64,000 nt of DNA from Amblyomma americanum (GCF_052857255.1 NC_135498.1:158767124-158831123), one strand, 5' to 3'. Numbered from the stretch's first letter, positions 50,110 through 63,242 are shown. Notes: generated by a model not told the origin, from the letters alone. Numbers and translations are program-made.

Positions 50110-50465
50110 TATTAAAACTGTATACTTTATTGTTTACGACGTTTCACGCCCCAAAGCGACTCAGACTATGAGGGACGCTGTATACTTTTGTAGATATGAA
50201 ATCAATACGTCCAAATTAGGTAGACTTAAATTCTAACAAATGGCAGTCCTCGTAAACATATTTGCAGCACACTAAAGCTGCCGTAAGCAAAATAGTACTC
50301 GAAGTCATGGTTTAGGGAATCGCCTTTGCATGCTGACAATGTATTAAAACTGTACTTTCGTAAATATGAAATTAATGCGTCCAAAGTATACTTCAGTTCT
50401 AACATAAGGGCAGTCCACGTAAATGTATGTGCAGCACACGTCAAGCTGCCGTGGAACAATATAGT
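50110..50465. repeat. Diverged direct duplication
   Basis: ATGTATTAAAACTGTA (50109), GTCCAAA, GGCAGTCC, GTAAA and GCAGCACAC landmarks in 50110-50298 recur in the same order at 50338-50465. A SINE fragment is inserted in the first copy only, so the duplication came first or that insertion is recent. Confidence 0.7.
50129..50178 (-). mobile_element. 50-bp short-SINE 3' fragment with 10-bp target duplication
   Basis: ACGCCCCAAAGCGACTCAGA and CTATGAGGGACGC match the 3' end of the short SINE. TGTATACTTT flanks it at 50119-50128 and 50179-50188, so it is an extreme 5' truncation. Confidence 0.7.
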
Positions 50466-52074
50466 TATCGACATCTGGTTTCGGGAAACAGCCAAAACTC
50501 TTCCTTTTCTGTCATCCTTTGGTTAGGATAACCTAACTTGCAGCAGGGAGACAACCACCAATTAATTATATAACGTGTGGACACCGTGATAGAATTACAG
50601 CAGCAAGTGCGTCTTGGGCGCCTCCGGGTCGGAATCTGCCAGTGAAAAGGACTCCGACTCCCAAGGCCAACCGGCTTCCATAAGCACCCATGTATTTGTT
50701 GGTTGACAGTTCGACTCCTGACCGACGCCTGACGCAAGTTGCGACTAGCAGTTTGGTTCCAGGTCACCCCGAGATTCAAAAGCGCTCAGTTCCGCATTTT
50801 TGCGACAATTTGTGCGACAGAAACGTGTCACTGGGCAAGATGATGTGTCATCTCTCAGAGGGTATACATATAACGCAAGCCAAGTGTTACGCTTGTCGCA
50901 AGACTTCCACCTTGCTGACACAACTCTCTGTCCGCATTTGCGCTGTGGAGACTTTGCCGTTTAAGTGGCCTCCCGTGAGCTTGCAACGTCATCAAACTCT
51001 TGAAGACAACGCCGCGTTTTCTCATAGATCAGCCGCCTTACCCTATTGTTTTGAAAGGGTCATCGACCAAGCCGTTGTGTCAGCGCGTGATTAGTTCTGC
51101 CGTTGAAAAGTTTAATCCATCTCGTCTGGTAAAGGCGACTAGTTGACCTTTTTAAGCCTAAATGAATATATTTTTAAAGTATTTAATGTAACCTTTAGTT
51201 CATCTTTAATGTGTAATAAGTATACCATGCGGGCAAAAGTTGTATTTTTGACATAATTTCAAGAATGTTTAAAGTATACTCCTAGCATACTTAGCATGCA
51301 TTATTTTGGTATTTAGGTATAGGAACAACACACAATTTTTTTTATAAAATTCATACATTATGTACGAAATAGATTTTCAGCGCAGGCCTTGGAAGGAATT
51401 TCTTAATTTTAGATGAATTTAGCGCTCTTCATGCCGCCGCTGGCATGTTTTTCATGTTGGGTTACGAATGACGCATATATTCCTCAAATTCAGCTTGGTG
51501 CATGTACATCGACGCACGCATGTAGACAAATTCTGCATGCGTTATAACATCTTTTTTTTTGTGCTGTTATGGCGTCATGAGTAACTTTAAAAAATAATAT
51601 GTGACCACCTCATGCCTCGAAAACTCGTCCCTCAATTCCGAGTGTTTCTCTCATAGAATTTCCGAACATTCTTTTTTCATATCGAGCAAAATATTCTGCT
51701 GTGCTAGCTGGAACTTCATTCTGTTGGGTAAAGATTAGAGCGACATAAAATAGTTCGGAAGCAAGAAAGACAGGACAACGAGTTTTTATATGAAAACGTT
51801 CACAAGAACGTAAACTTGATTTACATTTTATATTTATTTTCATTTATATTTTATTCAAGACAATTATACAGAACTATTGTTTTGGGGAAGTTGACTAACG
51901 GCAAGAAAGATCAGCTACATTACTTTCTACGAAATTTGTCACGTACTTGTGAAAAAACCTAACCGTTGGTGTTTTACGCTGCAAACTTTGGCTTGGAAAA
52001 TTGGCGCTTCTGGAGGCCTGCTTACACTGCTCAGGAGGATTAAAAAAATTTTGGATACAAACGGTAAGCGGTGA
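50466..52074. other. No recognisable gene
   Basis: Open frame 50690-51094 (+, 134 codons, Cys-containing) has no recognisable domain. The rest is AT-rich. Confidence 0.4.
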
Positions 52075-52315
52075 AAGGTTTAACATCCAAAGCCCGCACT
52101 TTGGCTACGAGGGACGTGATGGGGGGGGGGGGGGGGGTGCTCCGGATTAGTATCAACCATTTGGATTTCGTTAACGTACCCACAACATCGGCAAACACGC
52201 GGTAATTTCTGCATTTCGCGTGAATCTAAATGGGGCAGCCACGGCCGGCATTCATTGCCAAGACCCTGGGCTCTGCAGGCGAACGCAATAGCTACTGATA
52301 GCCATGCGGCAACAT
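52075..52315 (-). mobile_element. Old short-type SINE with a G17 run
   Basis: AAAGGTTTAACATCCAAAGC, TACGAGGGACG and CACGGCCGGCATTCATTGCC match the short SINE with many substitutions. A run of 17 G (52121-52137) lies inside. Confidence 0.65.
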
Positions 52316-53332
52316 ATCAATATTTGAAATGTAGTCTGCGATATGTACGCCGTTAATTACTGCACATGGCATAAATGCTCACTATTAAGCAGTAAAAACC
52401 TGATTTCCCGTCCCTGAGCAACTACACAACCACTTCACCACTGAAGAAAGAAAGAGGGCAAGAAAGCGAAATTGGCGAGAAGACACGTCGCAGTAGTCTC
52501 CTTAAAGTCAACCACAGAAAAAGAAATTTCATGAAAATGTCATTGAAAACTCGCAAGACAAAAAAATGTAATTTTTTGCCTGCAGCATGAAGGCCTTTCA
52601 GGCTAAAAGCGCAGTCTTTAAACTTGCATCTTTGGATAAGAGTTTCCCTGAAGTTCTCCATCGGTGCAGACGCTGTTTTCTCCATTGTCAAATCTATAAA
52701 TATTGTGAACGCACCTCTCTTTACTGCATCGCAAGACCTTCCAACTTATTTCTAAACAGCCCATCTGCAAAACATCTACTTATGCGCTACAGCTTCCTAT
52801 TTCATTAAGAATATCGGAGCTCTCGAGGGAGCACGCATGCTAGGGCATGCAACGCGGGACAAACGTGAGATGACAAGCTCCTTGCCTGGTAAAGAAAAGG
52901 ACCAACCGGTCTGTTCCCGTGCCATTTTCGGGCCGAGCTAAATCAACCGAGAGAAAGCCGGTTCACATGCCTTAGTTTCCTTCAGTCCTTCATGTGAAAT
53001 ACGGTATTACCATTCACGTTAAGCAATTCTGGCTGCTTTCTGCTGTTACCCTGACTACATCTAGGACATCCTCGACTGCGAATGCTGCGTAGAAATAGAG
53101 TTTACTCTCTCTTTATTCCTCTGACTTTAGAATTTAATCTAGCCCTGTTTGGAAGTGGGCGTGATCGCCTTACTTTTGTAGCGATAGCTACACTACGTTA
53201 CCTCTTCGACCCTTAGGCGTGGCACCACTTGAGCTCCGTGGCGGCGCCGTTGGTCACGTGGTTGGTCACGTGGGTTGATCACGTGGTTGGTCACGCGGTG
53301 CGGAGCAGCTGCTGCTCCCGGCGGCACGGCGC
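52316..53332. other. No recognisable gene
   Basis: Short open frames only. GGTCACGTGG is repeated near 53250-53300, just before the LINE. Confidence 0.4.
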
Positions 53333-56300
53333 TCAGCAGCTGAAACAAACAGCTGTGCGCATGTGCCGTGTCAAGTGGGACGAAGATGAAGAAGGAACGC
53401 CCAGCGAAATGGAGCGGAGTGATTTCACTGAAGTCTCTATGCCTGATCTGTCGCAAATTGTTCTGCGCTTATCCCCAACGGCTCCTGGCCCCGATAAGGT
53501 AACTTCATCTATGATCAAAATTTTGTTCAAGGAATCTCCTGCAGACCTGTTGGCTCTAATTAACCATTCTATTAAAGGTCCTTGGATACCGCATGAGTGG
53601 CGTCTTGCTGAAATAGTTCCATTGCTTAAACAGCAAGGGGAGGGCTTAACTTTAGACAATATACGCCCTATTTCGTTAACATCGAACCTAGTGAAATTGG
53701 TGGAAAGGGTCCTTCTCAGCCGTGTCATGTCATTCATTTCAGAAAATGCTGTATTGAATCCATGTCAAATTGGTTTCAGACCGGGTTGTTCAATTTGGTG
53801 TGCTCATACTGACCTTGAGAGTAGTATTAAATTAGCTCGCAATAGAAAAAGTTTGCTGCACTTGTCACCTTGGATGTCAGTAAAGCATACGACAGCGTGG
53901 AGCACTGGACTCTCTTACTAAGATTACAGGAACTCAACTTCCCAAGCTATTTTGTGCCTGGATTTCTGTTTTTTTTTGAAAATAGAGAATTTTACTGCTG
54001 CCAAAATGGTGTTTCCTCAAGGAGATTTCCACTGACAAGAGGTCTTCCGCAAGGATCAGTTCTCTCACCTGATCTTTTGAACATTTTTCTAGGCTCAATT
54101 TTATGCATTCAAAATGTGAAAGCGTATGTGTACGCCGACGATATTGCATTTTTTGCATCAGCAGGTGGCATTCACACTCTTTATCGAAACCTGCAAAAAT
54201 GACCTCAATGTTCTTGACAACTAGTTAGGAAGAATTCATCTGTCCCTTAATGTGAAGAAATGAGCATTGTTAGTATTTCCAGTTTCTGTTCCTGTAAATA
54301 TCTGCCTGGTCTATAGAAATAACATAATACCTCAAGTTCAGACGGTGAAGTATCTCGGAGTAATATACGACTCTACTCTATCCTGGCGGCCACACATTGA
54401 GCGAGTTTCTGCAAAAGGAGTTCGGGCCATTGGCATCCTGCGCAGGCTTTGTAGTGCTAGGTCAGGCATGAGAAGGCATACGCTTCTGATGATTTATAAA
54501 ATGTACGTCCGCGCAATTTTGGAGTTCGGGTGTGTTTTATTCTCAGGAGCTCCTGCCTATAAACTTCGCCCTCTTGTGCTTTTGGAGCGTGAGGCGTTGC
54601 GCCTTTGTCTGGGGCTTCCAAAATATGTCGCCAATGCTGTTCTGCACCTTGAGGCACGAATGCCTTCGTTATCAGCTAGGTTTCGCCTTTTAACAGTTCA
54701 CACATTTTTAAAATTGTGCGACTCACCTCTTCACGCTTCCAGTATAATATTTCTTAGTCAACCTTCCGCCTTTTTTAGGGCTGCCTGGTCTCGATTTCAT
54801 ACCCCGCAGATATGTTACGTGCAGTCCCTCTTTGATCGCATAAATATTAATTTCACAGATGTCCGCCAAATATATAACAACTCCTCATCTGTCCAGATTG
54901 AATTCGATGACATTTTCCCATCAAATGCAAAGCTGCAGCCCTTCCCACTTCTTCAGGGTCTATTGCGGGACCACCTAAGTTCATTTCCCTCTCATATTCT
55001 TATTGCTACCGATGCCTCGCAGGACCGCGAAAAGGCAGGTGTGGGATTTTTTTCGCCTTCACTGGATTGGTCTTTTTCTCTCCGTCTTCCTGACTTCACT
55101 CCAATTTTTCTGGCTGAATTATTAGCAGTAATCTTAGCCTTACGAAAATTAGAAACTACCGTTTCCTAGGTCGTGGTTATGACAGACCCTCTGTCCATTT
55201 GCTCTTCCTTATCCTCACCCACTGAGTCTCGGCCATTACGCCTCTTTAAGTTCCTGATTCCAGCCGCCGCGGTGGCTGAGTGGTTATGGCGCTCGGCTGC
55301 CGGCCCGAAAGACGCGGGTTCGATCCCGGCCGCGGCGGTCGAATTTCGATGGAGGCGAAATTCTAGAGGCCCGCGTGCTGTGCGATGTCAGTGCACGTTA
55401 AAGAACCCCAGGTGGTCGGAATTTCCGGAGCCCTTCACTACGGCGTCCCTCATAGCCTGAGTCGCTTTGGGACGTTAAACCCCATAAACCAACCAACCAA
55501 GTTCCTGATTCCGCTCCATATAAATTCGGTAAGGTTGCTTTGGGTACCAGGTCACATAGGCTTTCACCTAAATGAGGTGGCAGGTTCCTTAGCAAGAGCC
55601 TCTCTCAGCGGCCCCAATTGTTGCTGTCCTGCCAACGTGTGCATATACAGCTGCGGTGAGGTTTCGCAGCTACACAATATTTCAGGAATTTGCTGCCTCG
55701 GCTCTTACATCATCTCCCGAATATCAGCATCTTCTGCAGCCTTGGAGTAGCAAAGACTGGCGCTCAAGCAGACTAGAGGTCTCTTTCACGCGCTTGCGTT
55801 GCCGGGTTCCCCTTCTAAATTTCTACCTTCACAGATCTGGCCTGGCAGCTTCCCCCACTGTGCCCTTTTTGTGCCGAACCTGAGACAATAGATCACTTCC
55901 TGCTGTTCTTCCGCCGCTTCTCTCATTTGAGGAAGCGTCTTTTGCAAATTCTATTTCATCAACTGGGCTTGCCTGTGTCTTCCGCGGTTGTTCTTTCCAT
56001 TGACGCTTCTTTGCTTGGACGAAGCGACAGGAGTGTGCGCTCTGCTGTGCAAAATTTTCTTCAAGAAACGCAGCGACTCCCATTCTCATTTCTTTTTCCG
56101 CTCTCAGTCAGTACGGCAATGCAACATTACAGGCATTGTATACTATTATGCACATTAAGCCATTGTCCCGTCTTCGATCTCCAAGTTAACTGGGCCTCTG
56201 TTCTTCCCTCTTCCAATCTATCAGACTACATACAATTACCACTCATTTTGCCATCAAAACTTTCCTGTATCCAGTAATTTACTGCCTGTGTCTTGGCCAC

Positions 56301-56336
56301 TCCCCCGTAGTGGGTATGTGCCAGCAACGTCTGAGG
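53333..56336 (+). mobile_element. I-clade LINE: reverse transcriptase and RNase H, SINE-interrupted
   Basis: 5'-truncated before the RT fingers (SPTAPGPDKVTSSMIK, 53473). RT motifs: IRPISLTSNLVKLVERVL (53660), GFRPGC, motif A LDVSKAYDSVEH (53868), motif B GLPQGSVLSPDLLNIF (54041) and motif C YVYADDIAFFAS (54127). The thumb (VKYLGVIYDSTLSWRPHIE) leads to RNase H: IATDASQDREKAGVGFF (55004), AELLAVILALRKLE (55116), TDPLSICSSL (55181) and, after the SINE, LLWVPGHIGFHLNEVAGSLA (55536). Frameshifts lie near 53860, 54200 and 55168. The 3' UTR (GTGTCTTGGCCACTCCCCC, 56289) ends in TTCC. The catalytic residues survive but the frame does not. Confidence 0.88.
55262..55498 (+). mobile_element. Complete short-type tRNA-derived SINE, 14-bp target duplication
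   Basis: tRNA-like head with box A-like TGGCTGAGTGGTTATGG and box B-like GGTTCGATCCC, body (GATGTCAGTGCACGTTAAAG) and 3' end GACGTTAAACCCCATAAACC plus CAAC repeats. AAGTTCCTGATTCC flanks it at 55248-55261 and 55499-55512. It splits the RNase H domain of the LINE. The intact boxes and duplication make this the best reference copy of the short family here. Confidence 0.92.
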
Positions 56337-56666
56337 CCTTCCTTCCTTCCTTCCTTCCTTCCTTCCTTCCTTCCTTCCTTCCTTCCTTCCTTCCTTCCTT
56401 CCTTCCTTTCCTTCCTTCCTTCCTTCCTTCCTTCCTTCCTTCCTTCCTTTCCTTCCTTCCTTCCTTCCTTCCTTCCTTCCTTCCTTCCTTCCTTCCTTCC
56501 TTCCTTCCTTCCTTCCTTCCTTCCTTCCTTCTTCCTTCCATCCTTCCTTCCTTCCTTCCTTCCTTCCTTCCTTCCTTCCTTCCTTCCTTCCTTCCTTCCT
56601 TCCTTCCTTCCTTCCTTCCTTCCTTCCTTCCTTCCTTCCTTCCTTCCTTCCTTCCTTCCTTCCTTC
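56337..56666. repeat. (TTCC)n microsatellite
   Basis: 330 bp of TTCC with four interruptions. It replaces the 3' tail of the LINE, from which it probably expanded (the related tails are CAAC repeats). Confidence 0.97.
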
Positions 56667-58060
56667 GAAGCGGCGAAAGACTGACTTGGCAGTTCGACTC
56701 AGCTTGTTCCACTCGGCCAGGTGTTATACTCCATCGAGTCGCTCCAGGTTTAACCAGAGCTAAACGACTGCCCTTTTTTTTCTGTGGGGATGCGCTGGTC
56801 TGTGGCCCTCGTACGAAACTGAAACATTTTTTATGTCAGTTATTATCACTAAAAAGTGCGCTTTGTTTAACTACAATCCTGCGATTTTGGGGTTTTCGTG
56901 GCAGCAGTCAGCTGGCAGATTAGAACGAAACGTAAATATTAATGTAGGCATTCACATCCATGCCTTTTATTCTCATCAAACTCAGGCAAAACATAAAGAT
57001 GACGTTTAAGCCAGGACTGAAGCCGGCATTAAAGTTTTCGAATTACATGGCTGTGTGAAGTGTCATTTTCTTGAATCGAATAAAAACTCCAGTCATGAAG
57101 GCGTTTAGGATGAAGAAAATTTCTCCCTGTACGCAATCATACTGGCAGTCTTTACTGTGAAGGGGCAGTTTCAACTGCAGCGGCTTACCATGTTCCGAGC
57201 CAAAGAGTGAAAAAACAACGCAACGGGTCCATAAGCGGGGCCACTTTCAGCCGCGCATGAATTGTTTGCGCGTGGCGGTGACGGTAGCCTCAGGAGGAGG
57301 CACGTGTGCACGAGTACTGGTGCAAGCAGTACTGCTCCCGGATTACGGGGCTTTGTGCGTCCAAGGCACTGTCCCTTATCTCTTAACCGAGGACATATCT
57401 CAGGAGCGTGAAAGAGCGTCCCAATTAGGCCGGCAGTGAGATGTCAGGGAGCATTGTCGCACTGCAGGTTAGAGAAAGTATCCGCCGGACGACAGAGAGC
57501 AGTGCGCGAAAGCGCCGTTTGAGGAAGCAAGCTTAATTTCCCTTTGTAGACACGAATAAAAAAAACGGTCCGCCTCCTTTATTGTCGCCGACACGCTGCC
57601 GCTAGACGGCCCTGAATAGCGTGCCGTTCACTCGTTATAAGTGATTCCGCTCAGGTGCTCAAGCACAAGCACCGAGGCCGGAACGATTTTTCGTGTCCAC
57701 AGAGTCAGGGGCTTGGCGAGTGTCAGCGCGCCACTCTCTCCGACGCGGTCGAGAAGCGACGGCCTTGGCTGAACCTTTCACACCACCGTTGGGTCTCGTG
57801 CCGAGAGCATGGAGTCATCCTTGACCATGAAGTGGCCGCCGCTGTCTCCGGCGTGTCGGCCTACTTTTTTCTGCGGGCAGGCATTCTCTTAAGATTTCCT
57901 TCTTTCGTCATAATCGCGCGCCGTACGCGCTGGGAGAGGGCATCTCTCTCTCTCTCCTGCGCGGTACGCGAGAGGGCAAGGGCCTGAATCGACAATGACT
58001 TCGAGTCTCACCCTCTACGATATCTTTGGGGGGTATCAAAAGAGTCCACGCAACGCACTC
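56667..58060. other. No recognisable gene; GC-rich end may be a promoter region
   Basis: 56667-57640 shows nothing recognisable. 57640-58060 becomes GC-rich, with CG-containing motifs (for example GGCGCGCGTCGAG just downstream), fitting the upstream region of the gene at 58183. Confidence 0.4.
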
Positions 58061-58070
58061 TGTATCAGTC
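58061..58070 (+). promoter_or_regulatory. Candidate initiator (TCAGT)
   Basis: TATCAGTCTGG carries the arthropod initiator core TCAGT, about 120 bp upstream of the ATG at 58183. No TATA box is evident. Short motif, so chance occurrence is possible. Confidence 0.3.
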
Positions 58071-58182
58071 TGGCGCGCGTCGAGAGAGTGCTCGCTTTTC
58101 GGTGTGTCTTGGACAGCGGTGCCGGCTTATACGCCCGAACATAGCGGAGAGCTGGTTTGAAACTCTGTGCCCAAGAGCAGCC

Positions 58183-58306
58183 ATGGTGTCCAAGGCCGAC
58201 CTTTTGGCAGTGACGATGATGTTCGCCTACATGAACCCGAAGCAGAGCCCCGAGCACCTGGACACGCCGTTGAAGGAACTGAGGAAAGAGTACGACTACA
58301 TTATAG
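58183..58306 (+). CDS. First coding exon of a probable GMC oxidoreductase (glucose dehydrogenase-like)
   Basis: ATG 58183 has a strong Kozak context (GCAGCCATGG). The 41 codons read MVSKADLLAVTMMFAYMNP, a possible hydrophobic leader, then LDTPLKELRKEYDYII. KELRKEYDYII immediately before a V-G-x-G-x-A-G motif is how many arthropod GMC oxidoreductases (glucose/choline dehydrogenase family) begin their FAD-binding domain. The exon would end after ATTATAG (58306), leaving one base (G) to begin the Val codon of that motif. The donor is AG|GCAAGT, a consensus GC-AG intron. GMC enzymes oxidise alcohols or sugars with FAD. No later exon is in the window; about 5.7 kb of repeats follow. Alternatives: a pseudogene first exon, or an unrelated short gene reading on to TGA 58342. 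Confidence 0.5.
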
Positions 58307-58312
58307 GCAAGT

Positions 58313-59315
<1,003 letters not shown>

Positions 59316-59459
59316 GGGAGCCAACAGTCACCGAAACCAAGGTGCATAGGGGAACGTGAATTTTTTTTTAATGTGTTATGCTTATGAGTGGGATAGTAAT
59401 ACTTAGATTAATAAATCGCTTAAAGAAAATTACTTATAAAGCAGCAGAAAAAACAACCA

Positions 59460-59533
59460 TGCCGCCGGTGGGATCCGAACCCACGACCTCCGAATATCGC
59501 GTCCGGTGCTCTTACCAACTGAGCTACGGCGAC
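59460..59533 (-). tRNA. tRNA-like sequence, left array unit 1
   Basis: 74-nt cloverleaf with acceptor GTCGCCG/CGGCGGC, anticodon stem CCGGA/TTCGG and loop CGCGATA (CGA anticodon position, no U33). Box A TAGCTCAGTTGG is consensus; box B GGTTCGGATCC has one deviation. A T6 terminator follows. Confidence 0.45.
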
Positions 59534-59958
59534 GGCTGTCCAATCTGCTGCTCTCGTGGGTATTTATGTTTACTGGGTGTAAGCGAGCCTTGAGAGTGTT
59601 CACCAGCGCCACCCTCGACCATAGCGGCGGACGTAGCACGTCCTGTAATACCGCGAGCGTGACGTAGAACGTCATCTAACGGCGAGGGCGGAAACTGTGC
59701 GAGAGCCCTCTTATGCTACCTATGGCATCAAGACTGCCAGAACCGAGACCCTCGTTAAGCTATTAGCAGAGAAGTTAAAGGAAATGAGGGGGCCGTTTGA
59801 CAAATTTATGAAGGGAGCCAACAGTCACCGAAACCAAGGTGCATAGGGGAACGTGAATTTTTTTTTTTTAATGTGTTATGCTTATGAGTGGGTAGTAATA
59901 CTTAGATTAATAAATCGCTTAAAGAAAATTACTTATAAAGCAGCAGAAAAAACAACCA

Positions 59959-60032
59959 TGCCGCCGGTGGGATCCGAACCCACGACCTCCGAATATCGCG
60001 TCCGGTGCTCTTACCAACTGAGCTACGGCGAC
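59959..60032 (-). tRNA. tRNA-like sequence, left array unit 2
   Basis: Identical to unit 1 over all 74 nt. Confidence 0.45.
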
Positions 60033-60456
60033 GGCTGTCCAATCTGCTGCTCTCGTGGGTATTTATGTTTACTGGGTGTAAGCGAGCCTTGAGAGTGTTC
60101 ACCAGCGCCACCCTCGACCATAGCGGCGGACGTAGCACGTCCTGTAATACCGCGAGCGTGACGTAGAACGTCATCTAACGGCGAGGGCGGAAACTGTGCG
60201 AGAGCCCTCTTATGCTACCTATGGCATCAAGACTGCCAGAACCGAGACCCTCGTTAAGCTATTAGCAGAGAAGTTAAAGGAAATGAGGGGGCCGTTTGAC
60301 AAATTTATGAAGGGAGCCAACAGTCACCGAAACCAAGGTGCATAGGGGAACGTGAATTTTTTTTTTAATGTGTTATGCTTATGAGTGGGATAGTAATACT
60401 TAGATTAATAAATCGCTTAAAGAAAATTACTTATAAAGCAGCAGAAAAAACAACCA

Positions 60457-60530
60457 TGCCGCCGGTGGGATCCGAACCCACGACCTCCGAATATCGCGTC
60501 CGGTGCTCTTACCAACTGAGCTACGGCGAC
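60457..60530 (-). tRNA. tRNA-like sequence, left array unit 3
   Basis: Identical to unit 1 over all 74 nt. Confidence 0.45.
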
Positions 60531-60952
60531 GGCTGTCCAATCTGCTGCTCTCGTGGGTATTTATGTTTACTGGGTGTAAGCGAGCCTTGAGAGTGTTCAC
60601 CAGCGCCACCCTCGACCATAGCGGCGGACGTAGCACGTCCTGTAATACCGCGAGCGTGACGTAGAACGTCATCTAACGGCGAGGGCGAAAACTGTGCGAG
60701 AGCCCTCTTATGCTACCTATGGCATCAAGACTGCCAGAACCGAGACCGTCGTTAAGCTATTAGCAGAGAAGTTAAAGGAAATGAGGGGGCCGTTTGACAA
60801 ATTTATGAAGGGAGCCAACAGTCACCGAAACCAAGGTGCATAGGGGAACGTGAATTTTTTTTTAATGTGTTATGCTTATGAGTGGGATAGTAATACTTAG
60901 ATTAATAAATCGCTTAAAGAAAATTACTTATAAAGCAGCAGAAAAACAGCCA

Positions 60953-61026
60953 TGCCGCCGGTGGGATCCGAACTCACGACCTCCGAATATCGCGTCCGGT
61001 GCTCTTACCAACTGAGCTACGGCGAC
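60953..61026 (-). tRNA. tRNA-like sequence, left array unit 4
   Basis: One change in the T stem (GTGAG for GTGGG) breaks a pair. The downstream T run is TTTTT-length reduced because the flank reads CATGGCTGTTTTTC. Confidence 0.4.
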
Positions 61027-61449
61027 GGCTGTCCAATCTGCTGCTCTCGTGGGTATTTATGTTTACTGGGTGTAAGCGAGCCTTGAGAGTGTTCACCAGC
61101 GCCACCCTCGACCATAGCGGCGGACGTAGCACGTCCTGTAATACCGCGAGCGTGACGTAGAACGTCATCTAACGGCGAGGGCGGAAACTGTGCGAGAGCC
61201 CTCTTTTGCTACCTATGGCATCAAGACTGCCAGAACCGAGACCCTCGTTAAGCTATTAGCAGAGAAGTTAAAGGAAATGAGGGGGCCGTTTGACAAATTT
61301 ATGAAGGGAGCCAACAGTCACCGAAACCAAGGTGCATAGGGGAACGTGAATTTTTTTTTAATGTGTTATGCTTATGAGTGGGATAGTAATACTTAGATTA
61401 ATAAATCGCTTAAAGAAAATTACTTATAAAGCAGCAGAAAAAACAACCA

Positions 61450-61523
61450 TGCCGCCGGTGGGATCCGAACCCACGACCTCCGAATATCGCGTCCGGTGCT
61501 CTTACCAACTGAGCTACGGCAAC
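61450..61523 (-). tRNA. tRNA-like sequence, left array unit 5
   Basis: One change in the acceptor stem (GTTGCCG) gives a further G-T wobble; otherwise as unit 1. Confidence 0.42.
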
Positions 61524-61748
61524 GGCTGTCCAATCTGCTGCTCTCGTGGGTATTTATGTTTACTGGGTGTAAGCGAGCCTTGAGAGTGTTCACCAGCGCC
61601 ACCCTCGACCATAGCGGCGGACGTAGCACGTCCTGTAATACCGCGAGCGCGACGCCGCTATGGTCGAGGGTGGCGCTGGTGAACACTCTCAAGGCTCGCT
61701 TACACCCAGTAAACATAAATACCCACGAGAGCAGCAGATTGGACAGCC

Positions 61749-61822
61749 GTCGCCGTAGCTCAGTTGGTAAGAGCACCGGACGCGATATTCGGAGGTCGTG
61801 GGTTCGGATCCCAACGGCGGCA
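61749..61822 (+). tRNA. tRNA-like sequence, right array unit 1
   Basis: T stem ends CCCAA instead of CCCAC, losing one pair; otherwise as the left units. The downstream flank reads TTGTTCTTTC, so the T6 terminator is lost. Confidence 0.4.
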
Positions 61823-62247
61823 TGGTTGTTCTTTCTGCTGCTTTATAAGTAATTTTCTTTAAGCGATTTATTAATCTAAGTATTACTATCCCACTCATAA
61901 GCATAACACATTAAAAAAAAAAATTCACGTTCCCCTATGCACCTTGGTTTCGGTGACTGTTGGCTCCCTTCATAAATTTGTCAAACGGCCCCCACATTTC
62001 CTTTAACTTCTCTGCTAATAGCTTAACGAGGGTCTCGGTTCTGGCAGTCTTGATGCCATAGGTAGCATAAGAGGGCTCTCGCACAGTTTCCGCCCTCGCC
62101 GTTAGATGACGTTCTACGTCACGCTCGCGGTATTACAGGACGTGCTACGTCCGCCGCTATGGTCGAGGGTGGCGCTGGTGAACACTCTCAAGGCTCGCTT
62201 ACACCCAGTAAACATAAATACCCACGAGAGCAGCAGATTGGACAGCC

Positions 62248-62321
62248 GTCGCCGTAGCTCAGTTGGTAAGAGCACCGGACGCGATATTCGGAGGTCGTGG
62301 GTTCGGATCCCACCGGCGGCA
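62248..62321 (+). tRNA. tRNA-like sequence, right array unit 2
   Basis: Consensus 74-nt sequence with T6 terminator downstream. Confidence 0.45.
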
Positions 62322-62745
62322 TGGTTGTTTTTTCTGCTGCTTTATAAGTAATTTTCTTTAAGCGATTTATTAATCTAAGTATTACTATCCCACTCATAAG
62401 CATAACACATTAAAAAAAGAATTCACGTTCCCCTATGCACCTTGGTTTCGGTGACTGTTGGCTCCCTTCATAAATTTGTCAAACGGCCCCCTCATTTCCT
62501 TTAACTTCTCTGCTAATAGCTTAACGAGGGTCTCGGTTCTGGCAGTCTTGATGCCATAGGTAGCATAAGAGGGCTCTCGCACAGTTTCCGCCCTCGCCGT
62601 TAGATGACGTTCTACGTCACGCTCGCGGTATTACAGGACGTGCTACGTCCGCCGCTATGGTCGAGGGTGGCGCTGGTGAACACTCTCAAGGCTCGCTTAC
62701 ACCCAGTAAACATAAATACCCACGAGAGCAGCAGATTGGACAGCC

Positions 62746-62819
62746 GTCGCCGTAGCTCAGTTGGTAAGAGCACCGGACGCGATATTCGGAGGTCGTGGGT
62801 TCGGATCCCAACGGCGGCA
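62746..62819 (+). tRNA. tRNA-like sequence, right array unit 3
   Basis: Carries the CCCAA T-stem variant also seen at 61749; T6 terminator present. Confidence 0.42.
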
Positions 62820-63242
62820 TGGTTGTTTTTTCTGCTGCTTTATAAGTAATTTTCTTTAAGCGATTTATTAATCTAAGTATTACTATCCCACTCATAAGCA
62901 TAACACATTAAAAAAAAAATCACGTTCCCCTATGCACCTTGGTTTCGGTGACTGTTGGCTCCCTTCATAAATTTGTCAAACGGCCCCCTCATTTCCTTTA
63001 ACTTCTCTGCTAATAGCTTAACGAGGGTCTCGGTTCTGGCAGTCTTGATGCCATAGGTAGCATAAGAGGGCTCTCGCACAGTTTCCGCCCTCGCCGTTAG
63101 ATGACGCTCTACGTCACGCTCGCGGTATTACAGGACGTGCTACGTCCGCCGCTATGGTCGAGGGTGGCGCTGGTGAACACTCTCAAGGCTCGCTTACACC
63201 CAGTAAACATAAATACCCACGAGAGCAGCAGATTGGACAGCC

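Noticed and set aside
56254..56923. Frames with FLPS or KEGR repeats, up to 211 codons
   Set aside because: They are translations of the (TTCC)n tract.
57655..57987. 110-codon frame upstream of the GMC exon
   Set aside because: Arg/Ser-rich reading of GC-rich upstream DNA; no domain, and better explained as promoter-region sequence.
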